Below, one piece after another: positions 53,501 to 61,812 of a stretch of 64,000 nt of DNA. Positions within the stretch are counted from its first letter, which is position 1. Each line of letters starts with the position of its first letter. This DNA is from Shewanella nanhaiensis (GTDB lineage: Bacteria; Pseudomonadota; Gammaproteobacteria; Enterobacterales; Shewanellaceae). The DNA lies in NCBI RefSeq assembly GCF_019457885.1, contig NZ_JAHZST010000005.1, positions 299,553 through 363,552 on the forward strand, read 5' to 3'. Below the pieces are notes generated by a model, which did no database searches, was not told the DNA's origin, and was given only the letters and a program-made list of their open reading frames with translations. Both the position numbers and the translations under genes were made by a program.

Positions 53501-55422
53501 CCACAGATTTTACCTGCTTAGCGGTAGGTGATATGGCGGGTGATGTATTCGGTAACGGTATGTTGCTATCTGAGCATACACGTCTTGTGGTTGCATTTAA
53601 CCATATGCACATCTTTATCGACCCAACACCGGATGCGGAGTCAAGTTATAAAGAACGTGCTCGTTTGTTTGAGCTGCCTCGTTCGAGCTGGGAAGATTAC
53701 AATAAAGAGCTGATCTCAAAAGGTGGCGGCATCTTTATGCGCTCTGCCAAGTCGATCACCTTAACGCCAGAAATTAAGAAGATGCTTGAGACTAAGAAAG
53801 CATCTATGACTCCGACGGAGCTGCTTAAAGAGCTTCTGAAGATGAAAGTCGATCTGATCTGGAACGGTGGTATCGGGACTTACGTTAAAGCGAGTAGCGA
53901 GACCCACGCTGAAGTTGGTGACCGTGCCAATGATACTTTGCGTGTTAATGGTAATGAGGTTCAAGCCAGAATTATCGGCGAAGGTGGCAACTTAGGTTGT
54001 ACTCAGCTTGGTCGTATTGAGTACGCTGCAAATGGCGGCCGCATGAATACCGACTTCGTTGATAACGTGGGTGGTGTGGATTGCTCTGATAACGAAGTGA
54101 ATATCAAAATTTTACTTAATGCACTGGTTGCAGATGGTGAGATGACCTTAAAGCAGCGTAATCGCTTGTTAGTCGATATGACCGATGAGGTGAGTCGGAT
54201 TGTATTGCAGGACTGTAAAGATCAGACTCGTACTATCTCTGTCACCCAGGTACGTGGTGCAGAGCAACTTAAAGAGCAGATCCGTTTTATTCATTACCTT
54301 GAGAAAGAGGGTAAGTTAGATCGTGCACTTGAGTTCCTACCGTCAGAAGATGAACTTGCAGAGCGTTTAGCAAATGGTAAGCCGTTAACCAGACCTGAAC
54401 TGTCAGTACTTGTCGCTTATGCGAAGATGGTACTCAAAGAGCAGTTGCTGACCCCTGAGATCACAGATGATCCTTTCTTGAGCCAACTATTGATTGAGTA
54501 TTTCCCTCAACAGCTACAAGAAAAGTACAGTGATCGCATGGTTGCTCATCCGCTTAGGGCTGAAATTATCGCTACATCATTGGCAAATGAACTGGTGAAT
54601 GATTTAGGTCTTAATTTTGTGCAACGTATGCAAGATGAGACTGGTGCCTCAGTTGCTGAAGCTGCTATTTGTTATACTATGGCTCGTGAAGTGTTTGGTT
54701 TAGCTGGTTTAACTAAAAACATTACATCGCTAAATGGTATTATCCCTGCAGTTGTACAGGGTGAGATGTTGCATCAAATTCGCCGTAATATACGTCGTGC
54801 TTGTCGTTGGTTCCTGCGTCACAGAAATCGTGGTCAGAGTATTCAGCAGACAGTTGAGTTTTTTGCCCCTGTTTTTGCAGATCTTAAGGCGAATGTTCAC
54901 GGCTATATGGTTGAGGATGAAGTCGAAGGAATTCGTCTTGAAATTGCAGCGCTCATTAAAGAGGGAGTTACAGAGGAGGTTGCAACGAACGTTGTAAACA
55001 TGAGTACTCTGTTCTCCGCTTTAGATATCGCACAAATTGCTGAGTTAGAAAGTAAACCTGTTGCACTGGTTGCACAAACTTACTTTAAACTCGGTGCGCA
55101 GGTTGACCTACACTGGTTCTTAGATCAGATAAGTGCTCAGCCAGTTGCAAACCATTGGCAGGCACTAGCAAGGGCAGCATTTAGAGAGGAGCTAGATTGG
55201 CAACAGCGTTCATTGAGTTCAGTAGTACTTCGTACTTGTACTGAAACTTGTGATGCTAACTCCATAATTTCTCAGTGGATCGACTCCAATCAGGGCTTAT
55301 TGGAGAGATGGTTCCACATGCTAGCAGACTTTAAGACATCTCAAAGTCATGAGTTTGCCAAGTTCTCAGTTGCATTAAGAGAGCTGAACCTCTTGATCCT
55401 TCATTGTGAAGGTCAAAAGTAA
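50578..55422 (+). CDS. gdhB: NAD-specific glutamate dehydrogenase, large (180 kDa) type
   Basis: A 1614-residue L-glutamate dehydrogenase of the very large GDH type known from Streptomyces and Pseudomonas. The long N-terminal part (about 1-700) contains regulatory ACT-like regions. The catalytic core starts near residue 800 with HLRGGKVARGGLRWSDR and VPVGAKGGFVCK. The dinucleotide region VGDMAGDVFGNGMLLS lies near 982, and a C-terminal helical domain follows. It oxidises glutamate to 2-oxoglutarate and ammonium with NAD, a catabolic role. The amino-alcohol pathway upstream in this window consumes and releases glutamate, but no direct regulatory link is seen. A strong AAGGAAA site precedes the ATG. 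Confidence 0.93.
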   Translation: MALKDAMPSVLLENVVNLIHSKVPNAQAKQVEQFANCLYAHMSKDDLKARNDSDLYGAVLSLWNAANLTEKGESHIRVFNPSQSKHGWQSTHSIIEVIQPDMPFLVDSISMALNRVGITSHMILHTPLSIKRTKGSISQVRYCDDADDKFEKVAVFLIEIDRQSTNKDIKQLEKEIESVLGDVAASVHDWKAMSGKLSSTISELATRPYPGHKQELEEATNFLNYLSNHHFTLLGYRRYDLRKVAGDLELVPDTSSSLGLMNIPGKPQPETGLLLSNFSESARREALDNSLLVLTKSSEKSRVHRPAYVDYVGVKRFDEQGNVIGEDRFLGLYASNLYNRSPREIPLLSEKVQRVLDRSGLTPRSHDYKALMHILETLPRDELIQGNVQELAQVAHGVLEMQDRDKLKLFVRKDGFGRFFSCLVYVSKDRYNTKLREDTQRILAQHFNTDADVEFTTYFSESTLARTHYIVKVDNNNMDVDVAAIENNLSEAARSWEDKLNDALSSAQGEESGTGLTKRYIHAFPRSYKEDVLPSSAVVDIQHLEALDDSHKLGMLFYQPQETALNNSKVRLKLFHKDEPIHLSDVLPMLENFGLRVINERPYELKTSENDTYWILDFLMTVQGTSTQSIADSQVRFQTALADVWDKQLEDDGFNRLLLETTLSGREVSILRAYAKYMRQIDATFSQAYIEETFTRYPQIAELLVKMFIRKFNPKLKTRTLNKFVEQIDLCLEDVSSLDDDRIIRRYLDLINATLRTNFYQVAADGSDKEYVSFKFSPELIPEMPRPLPKFEIFVYSPRVEGVHLRGGKVARGGLRWSDRREDFRTEVLGLVKAQQVKNTVIVPVGAKGGFVCKQLPTEGGREAFFTEGQECYRIFIRALLDVSDNIINGEVVPPVNVVRHDEDDPYLVVAADKGTATFSDIANAISEEYNFWLGDAFASGGSNGYDHKKMGITARGAWESVKRHFREIGIDCQTTDFTCLAVGDMAGDVFGNGMLLSEHTRLVVAFNHMHIFIDPTPDAESSYKERARLFELPRSSWEDYNKELISKGGGIFMRSAKSITLTPEIKKMLETKKASMTPTELLKELLKMKVDLIWNGGIGTYVKASSETHAEVGDRANDTLRVNGNEVQARIIGEGGNLGCTQLGRIEYAANGGRMNTDFVDNVGGVDCSDNEVNIKILLNALVADGEMTLKQRNRLLVDMTDEVSRIVLQDCKDQTRTISVTQVRGAEQLKEQIRFIHYLEKEGKLDRALEFLPSEDELAERLANGKPLTRPELSVLVAYAKMVLKEQLLTPEITDDPFLSQLLIEYFPQQLQEKYSDRMVAHPLRAEIIATSLANELVNDLGLNFVQRMQDETGASVAEAAICYTMAREVFGLAGLTKNITSLNGIIPAVVQGEMLHQIRRNIRRACRWFLRHRNRGQSIQQTVEFFAPVFADLKANVHGYMVEDEVEGIRLEIAALIKEGVTEEVATNVVNMSTLFSALDIAQIAELESKPVALVAQTYFKLGAQVDLHWFLDQISAQPVANHWQALARAAFREELDWQQRSLSSVVLRTCTETCDANSIISQWIDSNQGLLERWFHMLADFKTSQSHEFAKFSVALRELNLLILHCEGQK

Positions 55423-55438
55423 ACAATAATAATTAAAT

Positions 55439-55466
55439 AGCCCTGGCAATTGCCGGGGCTTTTTTC
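55439..55466 (+). terminator. Terminator after gdhB
   Basis: Arms 55439-55448 and 55451-55460 (AGCCCTGGCA with TGCCGGGGCT, one G-T pair) are followed by a T run, just before the pyrD ribosome site. Confidence 0.85.
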
Positions 55467-55481
55467 GGTCTAGGAGAAAAC

Positions 55482-56504
55482 ATGTTTTACAAACTCGCTC
55501 AGAAAGTCATGTTTCAGATGGATCCTGAAAAGGCTCATCACTTTGCATTAAATAGTTTAATGGCAACGGCTAATACACCATTAGATTGTTTCTATGCACA
55601 GAAGATTGCGCCAAGCCCAGTAGAGTTTATGGGAGTGACTTTTCCAAACCCTGTGGGATTAGCTGCTGGCATGGATAAAGATGGTGAGTGCATCGATGGT
55701 TTTCATGCTATGGGCTTTGGTCATATTGAAGTCGGCACAGTAACGCCGCGGCCGCAACCTGGTAATGATCTGCCACGTCTATTTCGCTTAAAGCCTGCAA
55801 AGGGCATTATCAATAGAATGGGCTTTAACAATAAAGGGGTAGATAACCTGATAGCCAATTTAAAAGCGGCTAAGTCAGGAGCCTTGATTGGTGTCAATAT
55901 CGGTAAAAATAAAGATACCCCAGTTGAGCAAGGAAAAGATGACTACCTTATCTGTATGGATAAAGTGTATGAATATGCGGCTTATATTGCGGTTAATATC
56001 TCATCACCCAATACGCCAGGTCTACGTAGTCTGCAGTATGGGGATCTTTTAGATGATCTATTAGGATCGCTAAAAGCCAAGCAGAAAGATCTTGCACAGA
56101 AGCATGGTAAGTACGTGCCTATAGCATTAAAAATTGCACCGGATCTCTCTGATGAGGAGATTCAAAAAATTGCCGATTCTCTAATAAAGAACCAGTTTGA
56201 TGGTGCTATTGCCACTAATACAACATTAAGCCGTGATGGTGTGAGTGGACTGATGAATGCCAATGAAACCGGTGGTTTGAGTGGTAAGCCTTTGAATTTA
56301 CTCTCTACATCAGTCATCAAAAAGCTGTCTAACTGTTTAAATGGTCAGATCCCGATTATTGGAGTCGGTGGAATTAACTCTGCTGCTGATGCTATCGATA
56401 AACTTGATGCTGGAGCGAGTATGGTTCAGATCTATTCAGGCTTTATCTATCAGGGGCCTAAGTTAATTAAAGATATCATCGAAGCTTGTAGAGTTCGTAA
56501 ATAA
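55482..56504 (+). CDS. pyrD: Dihydroorotate dehydrogenase (quinone)
   Basis: A 340-residue class 2 dihydroorotate dehydrogenase. An N-terminal amphipathic extension ([23 protein letters not shown]) attaches it to the inner membrane. FMN-binding and active-site segments follow: [57 protein letters not shown] with the base serine, and [13 protein letters not shown]. It oxidises dihydroorotate to orotate with quinone in UMP synthesis. TAGGAGAAAA precedes the ATG. The order pyrD-zapC is conserved in gammaproteobacteria. Confidence 0.95.
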   Translation: MFYKLAQKVMFQMDPEKAHHFALNSLMATANTPLDCFYAQKIAPSPVEFMGVTFPNPVGLAAGMDKDGECIDGFHAMGFGHIEVGTVTPRPQPGNDLPRLFRLKPAKGIINRMGFNNKGVDNLIANLKAAKSGALIGVNIGKNKDTPVEQGKDDYLICMDKVYEYAAYIAVNISSPNTPGLRSLQYGDLLDDLLGSLKAKQKDLAQKHGKYVPIALKIAPDLSDEEIQKIADSLIKNQFDGAIATNTTLSRDGVSGLMNANETGGLSGKPLNLLSTSVIKKLSNCLNGQIPIIGVGGINSAADAIDKLDAGASMVQIYSGFIYQGPKLIKDIIEACRVRK

Positions 56505-56562
56505 AAGGATCGAATATTTGATCTTTTTTAGATCGTGCGATCGTTTTAAAGATCGCACGATC
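56505..56562. repeat. GATC-rich double hairpin between pyrD and zapC
   Basis: Two nested structures follow pyrD. The first is a weak terminator-like stem with arms about 56503-56511 and 56520-56528, ending in T residues. The second is a perfect 12-bp inverted repeat, GATCGTGCGATC at 56531-56542 and GATCGCACGATC at 56551-56562, with an 8-base spacer and no T run. Six GATC sites fall within 55 bases. Confidence 0.75.
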
Positions 56563-56667
56563 TCACGTAACACCTTGTTAAATAAATTTAAATTTTTAAA
56601 ATATATTTTGATATTGAACAAAATATCTACTATCATCGTGCTGTATTCAATATAAATGGTAGAGATT

Positions 56668-57201
56668 ATGCTATTAATGCCAAAAAAGGATTGGCAATGG
56701 AGATATAGTGATACGTATGGTGTATTAAGCGTTTCATTAGGTTCCGAAATGGAATTTTTGACTCCTTATAAATCTAAATCTTTAATTCCTGATGCGTTAT
56801 CGGAATTAGAGTTTAGTGTTGAGCACGCCAAATTTTATATTGATTTTATTGAGCTTCTTTCAAAATCATTAACCATCTCTGATGCTATGAAAGTGCAATT
56901 AGCGCTTAATGGTACAGCAGCCCATTTCCTATTAAAGCCTCAAATGCCTAAGTCATGGTTTTTCGATACCAGTAGCATGTGCGTTTATAGTGAGTTAGGA
57001 AAAGTGTTTCAGCTTAAGTGCCGAGGTGCGATTGCGCAGGTGCTTGTTGTGGAAACAAGTATTCAAGCCTCTTTGGTTATGTTGCTTTCTAACGAGTTGC
57101 CACTTAATGATAATAAATCATTAATGCAGTTTGAATGTATTAAAGTGATGCATGATAGATTGCACCCATTGAAGGTGAGCAGGGCTATTGCAGCTGCATA
57201 A
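56668..57201 (+). CDS. zapC: Cell division protein ZapC
   Basis: A 177-residue FtsZ-ring-associated protein. The family hallmarks KDWQWRYSDTYG near the N-terminus and FLLKPQMPKSWFF in the middle are present. ZapC stabilises FtsZ filament bundles at midcell. The ATG at 56668 is preferred over 56656 because the conserved LLMPKKDWQW start follows it directly; the ribosome site is weak. It sits between pyrD and rlmKL, the usual gammaproteobacterial arrangement. Confidence 0.9.
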   Translation: MLLMPKKDWQWRYSDTYGVLSVSLGSEMEFLTPYKSKSLIPDALSELEFSVEHAKFYIDFIELLSKSLTISDAMKVQLALNGTAAHFLLKPQMPKSWFFDTSSMCVYSELGKVFQLKCRGAIAQVLVVETSIQASLVMLLSNELPLNDNKSLMQFECIKVMHDRLHPLKVSRAIAAA

Positions 57202-57257
57202 CAGCGAGTTCGTATCTCGCTTTATCTTTGTTCGAATGTTCCTATTTATACCTGCCT

Positions 57258-57286
57258 CGCTACTTGCATCATCAAGTAGCGTTTTT
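57258..57286 (+). terminator. Terminator after zapC
   Basis: Perfect arms CGCTACTTG (57258-57266) and CAAGTAGCG (57273-57281) with a 6-base loop are followed by TTTTT. Confidence 0.9.
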
Positions 57287-57491
57287 GGCTGTCTGCTCTG
57301 CCTTGAATTCGTTTGCCAAAAAGGGTGCTGAGTAGAGCGATTATCTGTACTGCTTAGTAATCCAACCGCTTTTCGATAAAACAGCAAGACTGTGATTGAA
57401 TAAATCATGAGCTAAGCCAATAACTTTTTATCATTTATCCGTTCTACAAGGTATAATGCGTGATTAATTTTTACTGCGTACCTATTTATTG

Positions 57492-59627
57492 ATGTTAAAT
57501 TTCTTTGCTGCGGCTCCTAGGGGCTATGAATATGCGTTATCACTCGAGTTAGCGGACCTCGGTGCGTCTGACATTAAAGAGAGTGTTGCTGGTGTTTACT
57601 TTTCAGCTTCGCTCGAGTTGGGATATCGAATTACCCTCTGGTCACGAATTGCAAGTCGGATAATTTTTGTTATCCATAAAGGACCATGTGAATCGCCTGA
57701 GCAGCTTTATAATGCGGCATATGGCATTGATTGGCAGATGGAGTTCAACCACCGCAGCACATTTAGTATCGATTTTCACGGTATGGGTGGCTTTATCAAT
57801 AACACCATGTTTGGTGCACTTAAAATTAAGGATGCTATCGTTGATCGCTTCCGTGATGATGATTGCCCAAGGCCAGACGTGGCTCGAGTCGATGCGGATT
57901 TTAGAATCGATGCTCACTACCGCCGCGGTCAGATCACCATAGGTTTGAACTTTTCAGGTCCTGCGCTCCACAAACGTGGTTACCGTGACATAACGGGTGA
58001 AGCTCCACTTAAAGAAAACCTCGCCGCTAATATGTTGATGCGAAGTGGATGGCAGAAAAATCCAGTTTCCTTGCTAGATCCATTCTGTGGTAGTGGTACG
58101 ATTTTGATTGAAGCTGCCATGATGGCCTGTGATATGGCTCCAGGTCTTCATCGAGAGCGTTTCGGTTTTGAGCATTGGCTGAGACACAATGATAAATACT
58201 GGCAAGAGCTGCTTGATGAAGCAAAGGCGAGGGCATCGATAGGCATCACGCGTTGTAAAACTAAATTTTATGGCTCGGATATCGATTCACGTATTGTGGC
58301 ACTTGCAAAAAAGAATGCGGCAAACGCTGGTGTCTTGGAGTTAATCGATTTTAGCGTTACCAATGCATTAAACGTGAAAGTACCTGAAGAGACAGGCTAT
58401 CTTATTACCAACCCGCCTTATGGTGAGCGATTAGGAACAGTGACTGCTTTACTGCAGTTGTATTATCAACTTGGTGATAAGTTTAAAGCTGAATTTGGTG
58501 GCTGGAATCTTGCTGTGTTGAATAGCGATGTAGAGCTATTGTCTGCGTTAAAGTTAAAAGCAGATAAACAGATGAAGATGAATAATGGCGCGCTAGAGTG
58601 TGCCTTTAATCTCTATACTGTTCATGCAACAAACACGCGACGTGTTGATCCAAATAATATCAACCGTGAAGGTGATGTGAGCGATATTGCTGTGCCTTTT
58701 GTGAACCGGGTGAAAAAGAATATTAAGCAGCTACAAAAATGGGCTAAGAAAGAGGGGATTGATAGCTATCGAATTTATGATGCTGATCTACCCGATTACA
58801 AAGTTGCCATTGATAAATACTTGGATTACGTTGTGATCCAAGAATATACAGCACCTGTAGATATCCCAGAGTCTGTCACTAAACGTCGATTAACTGATGT
58901 GCTTATTACTCTACCAGCGGCGATCGGTATCGATCCCAATAATATTATTTTAAAAACCCGCGAGAAGCAGAAAGGCACTAATCAGTACGAGAAGATCCAA
59001 GCGAATAAGCTTGAGCTTATTACCACTGAATATGGCGCTAAATTTAAGTTAAACCTTAAAGAGTATTTAGACACTGGTCTTTTCTTAGATCATCGTCTAA
59101 CGCGTAAATTAGTGGGTGAAAAATCCAAAGATCGGGATGTATTAAACCTATTCGCATACACAGGGACTGCCTCTGTCCATGCCGCTCTAGGTGGGGCTAA
59201 GTCGGTAAAAACTGTCGACATGTCCAATACCTACACAAACTGGGCCAAGGAAAATTTTGCTTTAAACGGTTTAAATGACGATAAGTATCAGTTTGTTCAG
59301 GCTAACTGTATGCAGTGGATTAAAACCACTCACGATAAGTTTGACCTGATCTTTATCGATCCACCGACATTCTCTAACTCTAAGAGAATGGAGGACTCTT
59401 TTGATGTGTTACGTGATCATGTATCTCTTTTATCGAGCCTAATTAAGCTATTAAATCCTAATGGTGAGATTATTTTCTCGAATAATAAGCGCAAGTTTAA
59501 GATGGAAATAGAAGCATTAGAAGCTTTAAACTTTACCGTTAAGAACATAGATAACCAGACACTTCCTTTGGACTTTAAACGTAACCCGCAGATCCACAAT
59601 ACCTGGTTGCTTACCCATGGCGGATAG
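57492..59627 (+). CDS. rlmL: 23S rRNA bifunctional methyltransferase RlmKL
   Basis: A 711-residue fusion of two methyltransferases. The N-terminal THUMP domain (about 50-155) and the RlmL module ([18 protein letters not shown] near 195, NPPYGERLG near 305) make m2G2445 in 23S rRNA. The C-terminal RlmK module ([15 protein letters not shown] near 553, [12 protein letters not shown] near 620) makes m7G2069. Both SAM and catalytic motifs look intact, and the length matches E. coli RlmKL (702). The ATG at 57492 is used rather than the TTG just before it. Confidence 0.94.
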   Translation: MLNFFAAAPRGYEYALSLELADLGASDIKESVAGVYFSASLELGYRITLWSRIASRIIFVIHKGPCESPEQLYNAAYGIDWQMEFNHRSTFSIDFHGMGGFINNTMFGALKIKDAIVDRFRDDDCPRPDVARVDADFRIDAHYRRGQITIGLNFSGPALHKRGYRDITGEAPLKENLAANMLMRSGWQKNPVSLLDPFCGSGTILIEAAMMACDMAPGLHRERFGFEHWLRHNDKYWQELLDEAKARASIGITRCKTKFYGSDIDSRIVALAKKNAANAGVLELIDFSVTNALNVKVPEETGYLITNPPYGERLGTVTALLQLYYQLGDKFKAEFGGWNLAVLNSDVELLSALKLKADKQMKMNNGALECAFNLYTVHATNTRRVDPNNINREGDVSDIAVPFVNRVKKNIKQLQKWAKKEGIDSYRIYDADLPDYKVAIDKYLDYVVIQEYTAPVDIPESVTKRRLTDVLITLPAAIGIDPNNIILKTREKQKGTNQYEKIQANKLELITTEYGAKFKLNLKEYLDTGLFLDHRLTRKLVGEKSKDRDVLNLFAYTGTASVHAALGGAKSVKTVDMSNTYTNWAKENFALNGLNDDKYQFVQANCMQWIKTTHDKFDLIFIDPPTFSNSKRMEDSFDVLRDHVSLLSSLIKLLNPNGEIIFSNNKRKFKMEIEALEALNFTVKNIDNQTLPLDFKRNPQIHNTWLLTHGG

Positions 59628-59856
59628 CCGTCCAAACTATATTTTGTTTCACACAGATGTTTGCCATCTGTGTGAGCTTGCTGCTGAGTTGCTTATGCAG
59701 GCTGCAGTGAAGTTTGAGAGTCATGATATTTGCGATGATGAGATCTTAGTTGAGCAATATGGCACTCGTATCCCAGTATTAAAGCAGATCGATACCAATA
59801 GAGAGCTAAATTGGCCCTTTGATATCGATGCATTGAATGAATTTTTAGGAGCATAA
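59617..59856 (+). CDS. Glutaredoxin-like (DUF836) thioredoxin-fold protein
   Basis: A 79-residue thioredoxin-fold protein with a CxxC redox motif (CHLC, about residues 16-19) after the first strand (YILFHTDV) and the cis-proline region RIPVLK. It belongs to the glutaredoxin-like DUF836 group, whose partner is unknown. The start overlaps the rlmKL stop by 11 bases, and uup begins one base after its stop, so the three genes rlmKL, this gene and uup are tightly coupled. Confidence 0.87.
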   Translation: MADSRPNYILFHTDVCHLCELAAELLMQAAVKFESHDICDDEILVEQYGTRIPVLKQIDTNRELNWPFDIDALNEFLGA

Positions 59857-59857
59857 C

Positions 59858-61777
59858 TTGAGTTTAGTTCGTATTAATAATGGTTCATTAGCCTATGGCT
59901 ATACACCACTATTGCAAAAAGCGGATTTCACCATTGAAGCGGGTGAACGTGTCTGTATTGTTGGCCGTAATGGTGCTGGCAAATCGAGCTTAATGAAAGT
60001 CTTAAGTGGTGATGTACTACTCGATGAAGGTGAATTCAATATAGCGACTGATGTTAAAGTGAGTCGTTTACAGCAAGATCCACCTAAAGCAGAGAAAGGC
60101 TCTGTCTACTCCTATATCTCTGCTGGTTTGCAAGAGGTTGGTGAGAAGCTAGAGCGTTATCATCAGTTAGCACATGATGTGGGAAGTGCTGAGCCTGAGC
60201 AGATGGAACGTATGCTTAAGCAGATGGAGCGTCTGCAGGAAGATATCGATCACTTAAATGGTTGGCAACTGGATAACCGAATCAATCAAAATTGTGAGTT
60301 GCTGGGGTTAGATCCCGACAGCCCATTGTGTGAACTATCGGGTGGCTGGCAACGTAAAGTTGCGCTGGCCCGCGCGCTTGTGAGCGAGCCTGATCTATTG
60401 CTTTTAGATGAGCCTACTAACCACCTGGATATTGATACGATTGAATGGTTAGAGCAGTTTCTTTTGAGTTACAAAGGCGCCATCGTTTTTGTGAGTCATG
60501 ATAGGGGCTTTATTTCACGAATGGCCACGAGAATAGTGGATCTTGACCGCGGTGTTGTGACCTCATGGCCTGGAAATTATCAGGCATATTTGGATGGCAA
60601 GGCTGAATGGTTAAGGGTTGAAGCTGAGCAAAATGCCCATTTTGATAAGAAGCTGGCCGAAGAGGAAGCTTGGATACGTCAAGGAGTTAAAGCCAGACGT
60701 ACTCGTAATGAGGGAAGAGTACGTGCGCTTAAAGCCTTAAGGGTTGAGCGTATGGCCAGACTAAATCGTCAAGGCGGCGCTAAAATGGCTGTTGCAGATA
60801 CGGATCGCTCTGGCAAACTTGTCTTTGATATTGAAGATTTGAACTACAATTTGCCAGATAAAAATCTGGTGAAGAATTTTACCTCAGCGGTAATGCGTGG
60901 TGACAGAATCGCACTTATTGGTCCAAACGGTTGCGGTAAATCTACCTTAGTGAAACTTTTAATAGGCCAGCTTGAAGCTCAATCTGGCAGCGTTAAAGTG
61001 GGGACTAAGCTTGAAATTGCCTACTTTGATCAATACCGCGAAGCACTCGATCCTGAAAAAACAGTGGAAGAGAACGTCGGAGATGGTAAGAAGACGATCA
61101 CTATTAATGGTCAAGATAGGCATATTCTAAGTTACCTACAAGATTTTCTCTTCTCGCCAATGAGAGCAAGAACGCCGGTTAAGGCTTTGTCTGGTGGTGA
61201 GAAAAATAGACTTTTACTAGCTCGTCTCTTGTTAAGGCCTGCGAACTTAATTATTCTCGATGAGCCAACTAACGATTTGGATATCGAAACTCTGGAGTTA
61301 TTAGAGTCTTTGTTGACTGAGTATCCAGGAACCTTATTAATCGTGAGCCATGACAGGGCATTTATCGATAATACCGTGACCAGCAGCTGGTGGTTTACCG
61401 GTAATGGTGGATGGAGTGAATACGTTGGTGGTTATCAGGATGCGGTCTCTCAAGGGGCTCGTTTTTATTCTGAGGAACCTCAGGCGATTAACACTGTCCA
61501 ACCTGCTAAGGTTGAAACGCTCGAGGTTAAATCTGAGCCAAAAGTTAAGCCGGAAAAGAAACTTTCCTATAAATTGCAACGCGAACTCGAGCAGTTACCA
61601 GCACAAATGGAGCAGCTAGAGGAAGAGGTTGAAGCATTACAGGAAGTGATAAGTGCGCCAGAGTTTTACACTCAGGATCAAGAAAAAATAAATCTCCAGC
61701 TCCAACTGTTTGCAGATAAAGAACAAGAGTTGGAAGTTTGTTTTGAGCGATGGGAAGAGCTAGAGTCGCTTAAATAA
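59858..61777 (+). CDS. uup: ABC-F family ATPase Uup
   Basis: A 639-residue soluble ABC-F ATPase with two nucleotide-binding domains: Walker A GRNGAGKSS and signature LSGGWQRKVALARAL in the first, GPNGCGKST and LSGGEKNRLLLARLL in the second. A charged linker lies between them and a C-terminal coiled coil from about 555 binds DNA or ribosomes in relatives. Uup is linked to transposon excision, replication-fork and ribosome functions. The start is TTG with TTAGGAG just before it; no ATG fits. No transmembrane partner exists, as expected for ABC-F. Confidence 0.93.
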   Translation: MSLVRINNGSLAYGYTPLLQKADFTIEAGERVCIVGRNGAGKSSLMKVLSGDVLLDEGEFNIATDVKVSRLQQDPPKAEKGSVYSYISAGLQEVGEKLERYHQLAHDVGSAEPEQMERMLKQMERLQEDIDHLNGWQLDNRINQNCELLGLDPDSPLCELSGGWQRKVALARALVSEPDLLLLDEPTNHLDIDTIEWLEQFLLSYKGAIVFVSHDRGFISRMATRIVDLDRGVVTSWPGNYQAYLDGKAEWLRVEAEQNAHFDKKLAEEEAWIRQGVKARRTRNEGRVRALKALRVERMARLNRQGGAKMAVADTDRSGKLVFDIEDLNYNLPDKNLVKNFTSAVMRGDRIALIGPNGCGKSTLVKLLIGQLEAQSGSVKVGTKLEIAYFDQYREALDPEKTVEENVGDGKKTITINGQDRHILSYLQDFLFSPMRARTPVKALSGGEKNRLLLARLLLRPANLIILDEPTNDLDIETLELLESLLTEYPGTLLIVSHDRAFIDNTVTSSWWFTGNGGWSEYVGGYQDAVSQGARFYSEEPQAINTVQPAKVETLEVKSEPKVKPEKKLSYKLQRELEQLPAQMEQLEEEVEALQEVISAPEFYTQDQEKINLQLQLFADKEQELEVCFERWEELESLK

Positions 61778-61812
61778 AATACATAACTAGAAATAGTAAG
61801 GGAATAGCGTTA

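Noticed and set aside
53102..53521. 139-residue plus-strand frame inside gdhB
   Set aside because: It overlaps the catalytic core of glutamate dehydrogenase in another frame and has no independent signals.
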